Assembly (NCBI RefSeq): GCF_900103785.1
Contig: NZ_FNHE01000010.1
Span: 155,308-219,307, forward strand
DNA: 64,000 bases
Reading direction: 5' to 3'
Source of the DNA: Geodermatophilus siccatus
GTDB taxonomy: Bacteria; Actinomycetota; Actinomycetes; Mycobacteriales; Geodermatophilaceae
The notes beneath the pieces are model-generated. The model was not told the origin of the DNA, ran no database searches, and saw only the letters and a list, made by a program, of their open reading frames with translations. The position numbers and the translations under genes were made by a program. Shown here piece by piece: positions 8,706-20,535 of the stretch (position 1 is its first letter; the number at the start of each line of letters is the position of its first letter).

Positions 8706-11438
8706 TCAGACCCGGACGCCCCGGCAGGACGTCGAGCAGTCGGTCGACCAGACCGCCCGCAGACCGGAGAACGCCGCGCTGCGGACCAGTCGGAGCCCAC
8801 CCGGGCCGGTGCGCACGTCGCCCGGGCTCCCGGCACCCGCAGAGCCGTCGCTGCCGCTGCCGCTGCCGCCGCCGGTCCCGCCGGAGGAGCCGCCACTGCC
8901 CGAGCTCCCGCCCGTGCCGCCGGTCCCGGTACCGCCCGGCGTGCTGCCGCCCGGCGCCGTCCCGCCGGTCGCGTCGGTGTAGGTCAGCGCCGCGGTCAGC
9001 ACCGAGAGCCGGCCGTCCGGCGCGAAGACGTGCACGTCGTACACGCCCGCCGCCCGGGCCGGGACCCGGACGACGACCTGGGTCGCCGACGCGCGGACCA
9101 CGGTGGCCGCCGCCGAGTCGCCGATGCGCACCCGCGGGTCGGCCGGCAGGGCGGTCCCGGTGATGGTCACCAGCGTCCCGCCGGCGGTGCCCACCCGGGC
9201 CGGGCTCAGCGAGGTGATCCCGAAGGGGCCGACGGACGGGTAGACGACCTGCCCGCCGGGGGTCGGGCCGCCCGAGCCGCTGGGGGTCTCGGGGGACGTC
9301 GGCGTCGGAGTGCCCGAGGGGACGTCGGGGACGGACGGCGTGGCGCGGCCGGACGGCACGTCCGGGGTGCTCCCGGAGCCGCTGCCCGCGTCGCTGCGGC
9401 CGGAGCCGCTCGCCCCGCTGCCGCCGTCGCCGCTGCTGGGGTCGGCGCCGTCGGACCCCGAGCCGGAGCCCGAGCCGCTGGGACCGCTGCCGCCGCCGGT
9501 GCTCCCGGAGCCGGAGCCGCTGCCCGACGAGGTCGACCGGTCCGTCCCGCCGCTGCCGGAGCTCCCGGGTTGTTGACCGCCGGTGCCGGTGCCGGTGCCG
9601 GCCGACCCCGGGCCGGCGGAGCCGGACCCGCTGCCTGCCGACCCGGAGCCGCCCGAGCCGGGCCCGGCCGGGCCCGACGGGCCGGTGCCGGGGGTGCCGG
9701 CGTCGCGGCCCGGTGCGGGCTCGGCCACCGTCCCGACGAGCAGGGGAGCGGCGTACGTGCGCCCGAGGGCCGTGCCGTCGCGGTCGAGCTGGACGGTCAG
9801 CACGTACCGGCCGTCGCCGAGCTCCACCGAGGGGGAGAGGGCGAGGTCGGCGGGGCCGGCTGCCCGGCCGAGCGGGAAGCGCGCCGTCCCGGTGTCGTCG
9901 GTCGCCAGTGTGGTGCTCCCGACGGTGAGCTCCACGCCGGAGACGGCCCAGACCTCGCCCTCGTGCTCCATGCCCAGACCGAGGGTGACCCCGTAGTCGC
10001 CGGCCCCGGGCGACCCCGCCGCGGCCACGCGCGGGGTGACGACGCCGGCAGGCGCGGTCATCGAGGTGAAGGTGTACGAGACGACGTCCGCGGCGCGGGC
10101 CGGCAGGCGGCTCAGGGACAGCCGGCCACCGGTGACCGACCTCCCGGCGAGGGCCGCGACCGGGTCGACGTCCTCGAGCAGCGCCTGGCGCAGCTGCTGC
10201 GGCGTCGCGCTCGGCATCGCCTGCCGGTAGAGCGCCACCGCGCCGGCCACCTGCGGCGAGGCGATCGACGTCCCGCTGACCAGCCGGTAGCCGCCGTCGT
10301 TCCAGGTGGTGAAGACCGTCGTGCCGGGCGCGAAGAGGTCGACCGAGCCGGCGCCCCACGCGGAGAAGTCGCTGCGGGTGTCCGCCGCGGTCGAGGACCC
10401 GACGGTCACGACGTTGGCCTCGGTGAGGCTGGCCGGGTACAGCGGGTCGGCGTCCCGGTCCCGGGCGTCGTTGCCGGCCGCGACGACGACCACCACGCCC
10501 CTGCTCGCGGCGTAGGCGACGGCCGAGCGCAGGTTCTCCAGGGCCCAGCCCCCGGCGGGGCCGCCCCACGAGGCGTTGACGACGTCGGCCCCGTGGTCGG
10601 CCGCGTAGCGGATCGCCTCGGCGCCCAGGGTCAGGTCGACCGACCCGCCGGTGCCGATGACCAGCGGCATGATCGTCACGCCCGGGGCCACGCCGGCGGT
10701 GCCCAGGCCGTTGCCGGCCCGAGCGCCCACCGCACCGGCCACGCTGGCGCCGTGGGTGCCGCCCGCGCCGTTGTCGACGTCGGCGCTGCCGGTCGTGAAG
10801 TTCCAGCCGTGGCAGTCGCCGGCCTTGCCGTTGCCGTCGCGGTCGACCGACCCGCAGGACTCGGCCGGGTTGGTCCACAGCGCGCCGGCCAGGTCCGGGT
10901 GGTCGGAGTCGTAGCCGGTGTCGACGACGGCGACGACGACGTCCTCGCCGGTGCCGGCCTGCCAGCCCGTGGTGACGTCGTCGTCCGCGTCGGCGACCGC
11001 GGTCTGGCCGTACGCGTTGGTGCCGGTGTTCTCCAGGTTCCACCCGTACTGCGGCCAGTAGGGGTCGGCCACCGTCCCGGCGGCGACCGGCACCGCCGGC
11101 GAGTACTCGGCGTCGGCGACGCCGGGCAGCGCCTCGAGGTCGTGCGGCGCCAGGCCCTCGGCGGCCACCAGCGCGCGGTCGGCGCCGACCGGCTGGGCGT
11201 TCACGACGCCGTCCGCAGGGGTGACCGCCCCGACCAGGTCGGCCGGGCTGACGCCCTCGTCGGCGGTGAGCACGTACCGGGTCAGCCCGTCACCGGGGCC
11301 GAAGCCGGCGGCCACCGGCACGGCCGGGGAGGCGAGCGCGCTGTAGGCGGCGGCGCTGGCGTAGCCGGCGACCGAGGCGGTGACGAGCACGACCGCCAGG
11401 GCGCCGCGGCGCAGCGGCGCTCCTCGGGACTGGGACAC
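8706..11438 (-). CDS. Secreted S8 (subtilisin-like) serine protease with IPT/TIG domain
   Basis: 910 residues from GTG 11438 with GGAGGG four bases upstream. An N-terminal signal segment (RRGALAVVLVTASVAGYASA) predicts export. A propeptide region follows, then the catalytic domain with Asp near 173 (VVDTGYDSDHPDL), His near 228 (GTHGASVAG) and Ser near 390 (GTSIASPQVAG), so the triad is complete. After it comes a Gly/Ser/Thr/Pro-rich linker of about 150 residues. Then an IPT/TIG immunoglobulin-like domain (GPFGITSLSPARVGTAGG), a second low-complexity stretch, and a short Cys-containing tail (STDCSTSC). No sortase motif or C-terminal helix is seen, so it is likely released. Substrate unknown. 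Confidence 0.88.
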   Translation of the reverse strand: MSQSRGAPLRRGALAVVLVTASVAGYASAAAYSALASPAVPVAAGFGPGDGLTRYVLTADEGVSPADLVGAVTPADGVVNAQPVGADRALVAAEGLAPHDLEALPGVADAEYSPAVPVAAGTVADPYWPQYGWNLENTGTNAYGQTAVADADDDVTTGWQAGTGEDVVVAVVDTGYDSDHPDLAGALWTNPAESCGSVDRDGNGKAGDCHGWNFTTGSADVDNGAGGTHGASVAGAVGARAGNGLGTAGVAPGVTIMPLVIGTGGSVDLTLGAEAIRYAADHGADVVNASWGGPAGGWALENLRSAVAYAASRGVVVVVAAGNDARDRDADPLYPASLTEANVVTVGSSTAADTRSDFSAWGAGSVDLFAPGTTVFTTWNDGGYRLVSGTSIASPQVAGAVALYRQAMPSATPQQLRQALLEDVDPVAALAGRSVTGGRLSLSRLPARAADVVSYTFTSMTAPAGVVTPRVAAAGSPGAGDYGVTLGLGMEHEGEVWAVSGVELTVGSTTLATDDTGTARFPLGRAAGPADLALSPSVELGDGRYVLTVQLDRDGTALGRTYAAPLLVGTVAEPAPGRDAGTPGTGPSGPAGPGSGGSGSAGSGSGSAGPGSAGTGTGTGGQQPGSSGSGGTDRSTSSGSGSGSGSTGGGSGPSGSGSGSGSDGADPSSGDGGSGASGSGRSDAGSGSGSTPDVPSGRATPSVPDVPSGTPTPTSPETPSGSGGPTPGGQVVYPSVGPFGITSLSPARVGTAGGTLVTITGTALPADPRVRIGDSAAATVVRASATQVVVRVPARAAGVYDVHVFAPDGRLSVLTAALTYTDATGGTAPGGSTPGGTGTGGTGGSSGSGGSSGGTGGGSGSGSDGSAGAGSPGDVRTGPGGLRLVRSAAFSGLRAVWSTDCSTSCRGVRV

Positions 11439-11619
11439 GGACCCTCCACTCCACCGGGGACGTGCGCCCCCAGGTTCCGGCCGGCCCGGGAGGGGCCGGT
11501 GGGAGGGGATCGGCGTCCCGGTGCGCCCGGTTGAGGCGCGCGGTGCGGATTCGCCCGGAGTGGTGAGCGGACGCGGTCCGTGGACTCCGCCGCTGGCCGA
11601 CAGGCCGGAGGGAGGTCCC

Positions 11620-11625
11620 TACACT
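11620..11625 (+). promoter_or_regulatory. -10 element of a leaderless dcd transcript
   Basis: TACACT ends seven bases before the dcd ATG, the spacing expected if transcription starts at the A of the start codon. No convincing -35 is seen. The 194-base gap to the subtilase start on the other strand otherwise shows nothing clear. Confidence 0.5.
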
Positions 11626-11632
11626 CCGCCGC

Positions 11633-12223
11633 ATGCTGCTGTCCGACCGCGACATCACGGCCGCGATCTCCGAGGGCCGCCTGGGCATCGAGCCCTACGA
11701 CAAGGCGCTGGTGCAGCCCTCGAGCATCGACGTCCGGCTGGACCGCTACTTCCGGGTCTTCAACAACGCGCGCTACACCCACATCGACCCCGCGCAGCAG
11801 CAGGACGACCTGACCACGCTGGTCGAGCCCGACGGCGACGAGCCGTTCGTGCTGCACCCGGGCGAGTTCGTCCTCGGCTCGACGCTCGAGGTCGTCACGG
11901 TCCCGGACGACCTCGCAGCGAGGCTCGAAGGAAAGTCGAGCCTGGGCCGTCTCGGACTGCTCACCCACTCCACCGCCGGCTTCGTCGACCCGGGCTTCTC
12001 GGGCCACATCACGCTCGAGCTCTCCAACGTGGCGAACCTGCCGATCACGCTCTGGCCCGGCATGAAGATCGGTCAGCTGTGCCTGTTCCGGCTGACCACC
12101 CCGGCCGAGCACCCGTACGGCTCGGCGGTCTACGGCTCCCGCTACCAGGACCAGCGCGGCCCGACGCCCTCGCGGTCGTTCCGCAACTTCACCCGCGCGG
12201 AGACGCGGCGTCCGGCTCCCTGA
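11633..12223 (+). CDS. dcd: dCTP deaminase
   Basis: 196 residues, close to the usual 190-193. Deaminates dCTP to dUTP (plus ammonia) for thymidylate synthesis, in the cytoplasm as a homotrimer. Family signatures are complete: [11 protein letters not shown] near the front, [19 protein letters not shown] and [16 protein letters not shown], with the Glu of LEL in the active site. Mycobacterial homologues also act as dUTPases; whether this one does cannot be told by eye. The start is probably leaderless. The 3' end overlaps the convergent MFS gene by 35 bases. Confidence 0.95.
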   Translation: MLLSDRDITAAISEGRLGIEPYDKALVQPSSIDVRLDRYFRVFNNARYTHIDPAQQQDDLTTLVEPDGDEPFVLHPGEFVLGSTLEVVTVPDDLAARLEGKSSLGRLGLLTHSTAGFVDPGFSGHITLELSNVANLPITLWPGMKIGQLCLFRLTTPAEHPYGSAVYGSRYQDQRGPTPSRSFRNFTRAETRRPAP

Positions 12224-13445
12224 CCGCCCCGGCCGCGTCCCGGGCGGCCACCTCGTCGTCCACGAAGCGCTCCCGGGTGGCCAGCCAGCCGGTGACCGTC
12301 AGCGCCGCGACGCCGCCGAGCGCGAGGACGAACATGCCGGTGTAGCTGCCGGTGGTGCCGAGCAGGACGCCGACCAGCAGCGGCCCGGCCCCGGCGAGCA
12401 CGTACCCCCACCCCTGGACGACCGTGGACAGGGCCGCGGTGGTCTCCGGCGTGCGGGCACGCAGGCCGATGAGCGCGAGCACCATCGCGAAGGTGCTCAT
12501 GCCGACCGCGAGCAGGCTCATCCACAGCCACGGCACCGTCCGCGGGGCCAGCATCAGCCCCAGCCAGCCGGCGACGTAGCAGGCGGCGAAGAGGACCAGC
12601 AGCGGCCGCTGCAGGCGCGCGCGCACCGACAGCGGGGGGACGACGGCGTTGAGCGGCACGACGACCACGGTGTTCACCCCGAGCAGCAGCCCGGCGGTCG
12701 CGGCGTCCAGCCCGGAGTCGCGCAGGTACTGCGCCGTCCAGCCGAGGATGATGTAGGCCTGCATCGCCTGGAGGCCGAAGAACGCCGCCAGCGCGACCGC
12801 GGTGGGGCTGCGCAGCAGCGAGCGCATCGGCAGCGCCGCGTGCGTGGCGCGCGAGGTGCCCGCCCGGGGCCGCACCGCCAGCCACGGCAGCGCCGCCAGC
12901 AGCGCCGGCACCGCCCAGATCGCGAGGGTCCAGCGCCACCCGGCGTCCCCGGCGGCCCGGGCGATCGGTGCGGCCGACACCGAGGCCACCGCCCCGCCCG
13001 CGGACATCGCGGTGCCGTAGGCGCCCACGAGCAGCCCGGTGCGCGTCGGGAAGTACCGCTTCACCAGGCTGGGGAGCAGCACGTTGCCCAGGGCGCCGCC
13101 GACCATCGCCAGCACGGTGCCGGCGACGAAGAGCCAGAACGCCCCGGCCACCGCCCGGAGGACCAGGCCCGCGGCCATCGCGAGCAGCGCGCCGGCCAGC
13201 ACGTGCCCGTCGCGGAACCGCGCGGTCAGGAGGGGCCCGGAGAAGCCGATGACGGCGAAGCAGATCACCGGCAGGCTCGTCACCAGCCCGGTGAGGCCGC
13301 TGGAGATGCCCAGCCCGGACTGGATCTCCTGCAGCACCGGACCGACGCTGTTGACCGCCGTCCGCAGGTTCAGCCCGGTCAGGACGATCGCCGTCCCGAC
13401 GAGCAGCAGGCCCCGGCGGTGGTCGGGGACGTCGCTGCTGACCAC
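12189..13445 (-). CDS. CynX/NimT-family MFS transporter
   Basis: 418 residues with about 12 hydrophobic segments. The N-terminus [20 protein letters not shown] and the following [18 protein letters not shown] are typical of the CynX/NimT (YycB) branch, which includes the cyanate transporter CynX and 2-nitroimidazole exporter NimT; the substrate is not inferable. GTG 13445 was chosen, with GGAGG 11 bases upstream. The last 35 bases are antisense to the end of dcd. A family A hairpin repeat lies upstream, just past the stop of the next gene. Confidence 0.85.
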   Translation of the reverse strand: MVSSDVPDHRRGLLLVGTAIVLTGLNLRTAVNSVGPVLQEIQSGLGISSGLTGLVTSLPVICFAVIGFSGPLLTARFRDGHVLAGALLAMAAGLVLRAVAGAFWLFVAGTVLAMVGGALGNVLLPSLVKRYFPTRTGLLVGAYGTAMSAGGAVASVSAAPIARAAGDAGWRWTLAIWAVPALLAALPWLAVRPRAGTSRATHAALPMRSLLRSPTAVALAAFFGLQAMQAYIILGWTAQYLRDSGLDAATAGLLLGVNTVVVVPLNAVVPPLSVRARLQRPLLVLFAACYVAGWLGLMLAPRTVPWLWMSLLAVGMSTFAMVLALIGLRARTPETTAALSTVVQGWGYVLAGAGPLLVGVLLGTTGSYTGMFVLALGGVAALTVTGWLATRERFVDDEVAARDAAGAVREPDAASPRG

Positions 13446-13616
13446 CCGACGATCGTCCTCCCCGGCGCGAGCCGGCTGAGAGCGGGGGTCCAGCGCGACG
13501 CGCGACCGCCGGACCGCCCGGGGGACGACCCGGGGCACGCGCCGCCGGACCGCCCGCTGCACGGCCGGGGTCGCGCGGTGGGGGCACGCGCCGTCGTGGC
13601 GGTGCTCCGGCCCGTC

Positions 13617-13672
13617 GGCCCCGTCCGGGGTCCCGCCCCGAGCGTGCGAGGGGCGGGGATGACGGGGTCCTC
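13617..13672. repeat. Family A gene-end hairpin repeat, copy 1
   Basis: Starts immediately after the stop of the iron-sulfur reductase (minus strand) with GGACCCCGTC. Inner stem CCCGCCCC / GGGGCGGG (8 bp) surrounds GAGCGTGCGA; outer arms are GGCCCCGTCC and GACGGGGTCC. Likely a terminator. Confidence 0.7.
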
Positions 13673-15961
13673 CTACTGCGCGCCGTGCTCCGTCGCCGCG
13701 GAGCCGGTGCCGGCCACGTCGTCGTCCTTCGTGCCGACGTCGGCGCCGTGCTCGGTGCCCGGCGTGCCGACCGGGGCGAGCGAGCGCAGCAGGATCTGGC
13801 TGACGTCGAGGACCTCGACGTGCTCGCCGGCCTCGCCGTTCTGCTTCTTCGTCGTCAGCGCGTCGCTGAGCATCGTGATGCAGAACGGGCAGGCGGTGGA
13901 GATGACGTCCGGATCGAGGTCGAGCGCCTCCTCGGTGCGCTCCATGTTGATCCGCTTGCCGATCTTCTCCTCCATCCACATGCGGGCGCCGCCGGCGCCG
14001 CAGCAGAAGCCGCGGTCCTTGCAGCGGTGCATCTCCTGGGTGGAGAGGCCCTGGACGGACTCGAGGATCTCCCGCGGCGGCGTGTAGACCTTGTTGTGCC
14101 GGCCGAGGAAGCACGGGTCGTGGTAGGTGACCTTGCGGTCGACCGGCGTGACCGGGGTCAGGCGGCCGTCGGCCACCAGCTGGTTGAGCAGCTGGGTGTG
14201 GTGGACGACCTCGTACTCGCCGCCGACCTGCGGGTACTCCCGGCCCAGCGAGTTGAAGCAGTGCGGGCAGGTGGTCACGATCTTGCGCATGCCCGGCACG
14301 CGGCCCTCGAAGACGCCGTCGAGGGTCGCCACGTTCTCCTGGGCCAGCATCTGGAAGACGAACTCGTTGCCCATGCGGCGGGCCGGGTCGCCGGAGCAGG
14401 TCTCCCCGGAGCCGAGGACGGCGAACTCGACACCGGCGGTGTGCAGCAGCTCCGCGACGGCCTTGGTGACCTTCTTGGCGCGGTCGTCGATGGCGCCGGC
14501 GCAGCCGACCCAGAACAGGTACTCGACCTCGTGGGGCAGCGGGCCGTCGGCCTGCCGGACCTCGAAGTCCAGCTCCTCCATCCACTGGTCGCGGGTGCTG
14601 GGGCTGACGCCCCACGGGTTGCCGCGGTTCTCCAGGTTGCGCAGCATCACGCCGGCCTCGGAGGGGAAGTTGGACTCGATGAGCACCTGGTAGCGGCGCA
14701 TGTCGTCGATGTGGTCGACGTGCTCGATGTCGACCGGGCACTGCTCGACGCAGGCGCCGCAGTTGGTGCAGCTCCACAGCACGTCGGGGTCGATGACCCC
14801 GCCCTCCTCGAGGGTGCCGACGAGCGGGCGGTGGGCCTGCGCGTCGTTGGTGCCCTCGATGCGGGCGTAGCCAGACGCCCAGACCTGCTCGTCGCTGGGC
14901 TTGAGGACGTCGTAGTCCGGCGCGGTCTCGCTCGCGGTCTTCTCCCCCAGCAGGTACGGGGCCTTGGCGTACAGGTGGTCCCGCAGGTCCATGATCACCA
15001 TCTTGGGGCTGAGCGGCTTGCCGGTGTTCCACGCCGGGCACTGGCTCTGGCACCGCCCGCACTCGGTGCAGGTGGTGAAGTCGAGCATCCCCTTCCAGGT
15101 GAAGTCCTCGATCTTGCCGCGACCGAAGACGGCGTCCTCGTCGGGGTCCTCGAAGTCGATCGGCTTGCCGCCGGAGGTCATCGGCTGCAGCGGGCCCAGC
15201 GCGGTGGCGCCGTCCGGCTCGCGCTTGAAGTAGATGTTGAAGAACGCGCTGAACCGGTGCCACGCGACGCCCATGTTGAGCAGCCGGGAGACCACGACGA
15301 GCCAGACCAGCGAGGCCACGATCTTGACGAAGGCGATGACGCTGACCAGGTCGGGGTTGGCCGGGAACAGGGTGGACAGCGCGCTGGAGACCGGGTGCGA
15401 CCAGGTCGGGGCGTCGACCAGGCCGGCCGAGATCTTGGCCGCGCGGATGCTCAGGATGCAGACGCCGACGATGAGGACGATCGCCTCGACGAAGTAGCCG
15501 CGGCCCTCGTTCGAGCCGGCGAAGCGGCTCTGGCGACCCTGGCGGCGCGGGTGGTCGAGCTGGCGCCGGACGATCAGGTACAGGATGCCGAGGACCGTGC
15601 CCGTGCCGATGACGTCGACGAACAGGTTCCACAGGCCCCACTCGCCGATCAGGGGCAGGTGGAAGGCCGGGTTCCAGACCTCGCCGAAGGCCTCGACGAG
15701 GGTGAGGAACAGGCCGTAGAAGCCCAGGAACACGAACCAGTGGGCGATGCCGATCGACGACCACTTGAGCATCCGGGTGTGGCCGAGCGACTCCACGACC
15801 AGCGTCTTCACCCGTGGACCGACCGGCCGGGTGCGGGTGCTGTCCGGCTGGCCGGTCCTGATGATGCGGACCATGGCCCGGACCGCCCGGTAGGCGAAGA
15901 CCACCGACACGATCAGGAAGATGACGCTGATCGTCCCCAGGACGATCTGCAAGGGGCCCAT
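13673..15961 (-). CDS. Membrane-bound (Fe-S) heterodisulfide-reductase-like oxidoreductase
   Basis: 762 residues from ATG 15961 with a perfect GGGAGGG six bases upstream. About five N-terminal membrane segments (residues 5-240) resemble a cytochrome b/NarI-type module. Two 4Fe-4S clusters follow ([12 protein letters not shown] near 297, [12 protein letters not shown] near 397). Then two CCG domains end the protein (one with VGCAGAIDD near 480, one with [15 protein letters not shown] and [10 protein letters not shown] near 650). This is the HdrD-like family conserved in actinobacteria (Rv0338c in M. tuberculosis), thought to pass electrons between a cytoplasmic donor and the membrane pool. The true donor is unknown. 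Monocistronic between hairpins. Confidence 0.88.
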   Translation of the reverse strand: MGPLQIVLGTISVIFLIVSVVFAYRAVRAMVRIIRTGQPDSTRTRPVGPRVKTLVVESLGHTRMLKWSSIGIAHWFVFLGFYGLFLTLVEAFGEVWNPAFHLPLIGEWGLWNLFVDVIGTGTVLGILYLIVRRQLDHPRRQGRQSRFAGSNEGRGYFVEAIVLIVGVCILSIRAAKISAGLVDAPTWSHPVSSALSTLFPANPDLVSVIAFVKIVASLVWLVVVSRLLNMGVAWHRFSAFFNIYFKREPDGATALGPLQPMTSGGKPIDFEDPDEDAVFGRGKIEDFTWKGMLDFTTCTECGRCQSQCPAWNTGKPLSPKMVIMDLRDHLYAKAPYLLGEKTASETAPDYDVLKPSDEQVWASGYARIEGTNDAQAHRPLVGTLEEGGVIDPDVLWSCTNCGACVEQCPVDIEHVDHIDDMRRYQVLIESNFPSEAGVMLRNLENRGNPWGVSPSTRDQWMEELDFEVRQADGPLPHEVEYLFWVGCAGAIDDRAKKVTKAVAELLHTAGVEFAVLGSGETCSGDPARRMGNEFVFQMLAQENVATLDGVFEGRVPGMRKIVTTCPHCFNSLGREYPQVGGEYEVVHHTQLLNQLVADGRLTPVTPVDRKVTYHDPCFLGRHNKVYTPPREILESVQGLSTQEMHRCKDRGFCCGAGGARMWMEEKIGKRINMERTEEALDLDPDVISTACPFCITMLSDALTTKKQNGEAGEHVEVLDVSQILLRSLAPVGTPGTEHGADVGTKDDDVAGTGSAATEHGAQ

Positions 15962-16097
15962 CGAAATCCCTCCCGGACGCCCGGAGGCGTCGGTTGATCC
16001 CCCGCCCGCCACGACGGCGGGTGGACTCGCCGCCGTCGAGCGGACCGTGCGCGGGCACCTGCGCCCGCGCGCGTCGGACGATAGCTGTCGGCCGCAC

Positions 16098-16115
16098 AGG
16101 CTACTCGCCGGTAAC
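16098..16115 (-). promoter_or_regulatory. Putative promoter/operator of the Fe-S reductase
   Basis: On the minus strand TAGCCT (complement of 16098-16103) fits a -10. It overlaps GTTACCGGCGAGTAGC, an imperfect TAC-N10-GTA palindrome that could be a regulator site. The identification rests on shape only; no regulator gene is adjacent. Confidence 0.3.
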
Positions 16116-16163
16116 CACATTGCCGCGGCGCCCGCGCGCCCCGGCGTCCGCGGACGTTCCCCG

Positions 16164-16183
16164 ACGATCAGCTCAGCTGATCG
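16164..16183. repeat. Family B palindrome, copy 1 (short form)
   Basis: CGATCAGCT-C-AGCTGATCG, a perfect 9-bp palindrome with a one-base centre. It shares ACGATCAG and CTGATCG with the elements at 16471-16550 and 49205-49292. It supplies the in-frame TGA just before the degraded gene. Confidence 0.6.
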
Positions 16184-16456
16184 CCGGCGGCCGTCGCGGT
16201 GGAGTTCGACGGGCTGGTCGAGTACGAGGCGCCTCGGGACGGCCGTTCGCCGGCGCGGGTGCTCTGGGAGGAGGAGCGCCGCGAGGACCGTCTGCGGGAC
16301 CTCGAGGTCCGGGTGCTGCGGGTCGTCCGAGCCGATCCGGGGCCCGCGTGGGAGCGGGTGAGCACCCGCCTCGCCTCTCTGCTGGCCAGGCCGCGGACCG
16401 GGCCGCGCCGCTGCACCGTCGTCCGCGGGTCCGTCCCGTCGTGGCGGTCGGCCTGA
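16181..16456 (+). pseudogene. 3' remnant of a DUF559/AbiEi-type endonuclease-fold gene
   Basis: An open frame beginning abruptly at the family B palindrome encodes [15 protein letters not shown], then [20 protein letters not shown] and [13 protein letters not shown]. This is how the C-terminal restriction-endonuclease-like domain of actinobacterial DUF559 / AbiEi-associated proteins ends (VEFDG, then E-K/R-REDRLR, then V-R-V). The whole N-terminal part is missing, the frame is closed upstream by a TGA inside the palindrome, and there is no start with a ribosome-binding site. I read it as a decayed fragment flanked by repeats. It could be a random open frame, but the motif match and spacing argue against that. 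Confidence 0.5.
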
Positions 16457-16470
16457 CATCCCGTCGGCGT

Positions 16471-16550
16471 CCCTGGCTCACCACTGCGGGTCCTGGCTCG
16501 GCTCCGGTCGTGAGCCGGGACCCGGGACGATCAGCCGAGCTGATCGTCGG
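16471..16550. repeat. Family B element, copy 2
   Basis: Contains CCTGGCTCACCACTG, then an imperfect hairpin GGGTCCTGGCTCGG / GTGAGCCGGGACCC, then the palindrome ACGATCAGC-CGA-GCTGATCGT (16527-16547). The left CCTGGCTC block seems duplicated compared with copy 3. Confidence 0.6.
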
Positions 16551-16598
16551 TGACGACGGCGACCCGACGGAGGAGGTGGTGAACAGATCGCGGCACCC

Positions 16599-16630
16599 GG
16601 GAACACTCCCGGCGGGGGTGCCGTTAGGGT
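16599..16630 (+). promoter_or_regulatory. dnaK promoter, SigR/SigH type
   Basis: GGGAAC (16599-16604), 18 bases, then GTT (16623-16625) fits the actinobacterial SigR/SigH consensus GGAA(C/T)-N16-18-GTT. TAGGGT (16625-16630) overlaps it and could also serve as a housekeeping -10. Confidence 0.55.
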
Positions 16631-16641
16631 GGGCAGGAAAG

Positions 16642-16660
16642 TTGAGTGGACCCCGCGCAA
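16642..16660. promoter_or_regulatory. Degenerate HAIR site (HspR operator) before dnaK
   Basis: TTGAGT-N7-GCGCAA against the consensus TTGAGT-N7-ACTCAA: one half is perfect, the other matches in its last four bases. It lies about 12-30 bases past the -10, so HspR bound here would block transcription of the operon encoding it. Confidence 0.55.
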
Positions 16661-16725
16661 GGCGGACACCGACTCCCCACACGGACCAGTACCACCCCGG
16701 AACACACGGAAGAGAGGCCAGCTCC

Positions 16726-18602
<1,877 letters not shown>

Positions 18603-18606
<4 letters not shown>

Positions 18607-19295
18607 CGGACAGGGAAGAGGAGCCGCGGGTCGTCATCCGCGACAAGCGGCGCATCGACCCGACCAGCGGCACCGTGCGGGTGCCGGCCGGTGAGCAGCC
18701 GGCCGGCGCCCGCCCGGGCGTACACCCAGCAGGGGAGCAGATGAGCGAGCACGAGACCACCGCCGACGGCGGACAGCCGACGGTGGTGGACGACGACCTG
18801 TCCCGCCAGCTGGCGGAACGGACCGAGGACCTCCAGCGGGTCACCGCCGAGTACGCGAACTACCGGCGGCGGGTGGACCGGGACCGTCAGCTCGTGGTGG
18901 ACCAGGCCGCCGAGCGGTTCGCCACCCAGCTGTTCCCGATCGTCGACGACATCGAGCGGGCCCGGGACCACGGCGAGCTGACCGGCGGGTTCAAGTCGGT
19001 GGCCGACCGGATCCTCGGCCTGCTGGACGGCCTGGGCGTGGAGGCCTTCGGCAAGGCGGGCGACCCGTTCGACCCGTCGCTGCACGAGGCCGTCATCCAC
19101 GACACCTCGACCGAGGTCGACGTCCCGACCGCGACGACGGTGCTGCGGCAGGGTTTCCGCCGCGGCGACCGGGTGCTGCGGACGGCGATGGTCGCGGTCA
19201 CCGACCCCGAGCACCCGGTCGCGGCCGCGCCCGCCGAGGGCGTGACCGACGGGACCGCCCCCGCGCAGCCGGGCGAGGGCCCGGCGGCCGACTGA
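18603..19295 (+). CDS. grpE: Nucleotide exchange factor GrpE
   Basis: 230 residues from the ATG overlapping the dnaK stop. Releases ADP from DnaK. The GrpE core runs from about residue 62 (long helix [20 protein letters not shown]) through [13 protein letters not shown] to the beta domain [14 protein letters not shown] and [20 protein letters not shown]. The first 46 residues are polar and poorly conserved. A second ATG at 18741, after GGGGAG, would remove them, so the true start is uncertain. 19 bases separate it from dnaJ. Confidence 0.95.
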
Positions 19296-19314
19296 GCCGG
19301 AGAGGGGGCGCCCG

Positions 19315-20535
19315 ATGAGCACCCGGGACTTCATCGAGAAGGACTACTACGCCGCTCTGGGCGTCGCCCAGGACGCCGACGCGGCGGCCATCAAGAAGGC
19401 CTACCGCCAGCTGGCGCGCGACCTGCACCCGGACAAGAACCCGGGCAACGCGGACGCGGAGGCCCGGTTCAAGGAGGTCTCCGAGGCCTACGACGTCCTC
19501 TCCGACCCCAAGCGACGGGCCGAGTACGACGAGGCCCGCCGGCTGTTCGGGTCCGGAGGGGCGGGTGCGCGGGCCGGGTTCCCCGGCGGGTTCCCCGGCG
19601 GGGCGGGCGGCGGCCAGCCGTTCGACCTCGGTGACCTCTTCGGCGCCGCCACCGGCGGGCGCGCCGGCGGTGGCGGCGGTGCCGGCGGGCTCGGCGACCT
19701 GTTCGGGGGCCTCTTCGGGGGTGGCGGAGCCGGGGCCGGCTCGGCGCGGGCCCGCAGCCAGGCCGCGTCCGGCCCGGCCCGCGGCCAGGACGTCGAGACC
19801 GAGGCGACCCTCTCGTTCGAGGAGGCCGTCCTCGGCGTGACCGTGCCGCTGCGGATGCAGAGCCCGGGCACCTGCCCGACCTGCCACGGCAGCGGCGCGC
19901 GGCCCGGCACCTCCCCGCACACCTGCCCGGTCTGCCAGGGCGCCGGGGTGACCAGCCGCAGCCAGGGGGCGTTCGCCTTCTCCGAGCCGTGCCGCAACTG
20001 CCGCGGCACCGGCCAGGTCATCGACGACCCCTGCCCGACCTGCGCGGGCAACGGCGTCACCAACCAGACCCGCACGATCACCGTGCGGATCCCGGCCGGC
20101 GTCAAGGACGGCCAGCGCATCCGGCTGGCCGGCAAGGGCGCCCCCGGACGTCGGGGCGGCCCGGCCGGTGACCTGTTCGTCGTCGTCCACGTGTCCGAGC
20201 ACGAGCTGTTCGGCCGCAAGGGCAACGACCTCACGCTCACCGTGCCGATCACCTTCGCCGAGGCCACCCTCGGCGCGACGCTGACCGTGCCCACGCTCGA
20301 CGGCAACGTCACGCTCAAGGTCCCTCCGGGGACGGCGAGCGGCCAGACGCTGCGGGTCCGCGGGCGCGGGGTCCCCGGCAAGGGCCGGTCCGGTGACCTG
20401 CTGGTGACCGTCGAGGTGGCGGTGCCGAAGCGGCTCACGCCCGCCGCGGAGGACGCCGTCAAGGTGCTCGAGGCCGAGCTCGGCGACCCGCGGCCGCGGA
20501 TCACCGCCGCGGTGCAGCAGGGGGGTGCGCGGTGA
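19315..20535 (+). CDS. dnaJ: Co-chaperone DnaJ
   Basis: 406 residues. Stimulates the DnaK ATPase and binds unfolded substrates. The J domain is at 8-75 with HPDKNPGN, a long Gly/Phe-rich region at about 80-160 ([24 protein letters not shown]) follows, then four zinc motifs [24 protein letters not shown] and CPTCAGNG. The C-terminal domain has GDLFVVVHV. This is a full type I DnaJ. The final TGA overlaps the GTG of hspR (GTGA), so translation is coupled to the repressor. Confidence 0.97.
   Translation: MSTRDFIEKDYYAALGVAQDADAAAIKKAYRQLARDLHPDKNPGNADAEARFKEVSEAYDVLSDPKRRAEYDEARRLFGSGGAGARAGFPGGFPGGAGGGQPFDLGDLFGAATGGRAGGGGGAGGLGDLFGGLFGGGGAGAGSARARSQAASGPARGQDVETEATLSFEEAVLGVTVPLRMQSPGTCPTCHGSGARPGTSPHTCPVCQGAGVTSRSQGAFAFSEPCRNCRGTGQVIDDPCPTCAGNGVTNQTRTITVRIPAGVKDGQRIRLAGKGAPGRRGGPAGDLFVVVHVSEHELFGRKGNDLTLTVPITFAEATLGATLTVPTLDGNVTLKVPPGTASGQTLRVRGRGVPGKGRSGDLLVTVEVAVPKRLTPAAEDAVKVLEAELGDPRPRITAAVQQGGAR

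Larger units (their letters stand above)
15962..16725. other. 764-base region between the Fe-S reductase and dnaK
   Basis: Holds, in order: the reductase promoter region with an imperfect palindrome (16100-16115), a family B palindrome, a degraded endonuclease fragment, a second family B element, and the heat-shock promoter of dnaK. No intact gene is supported. Confidence 0.7.
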
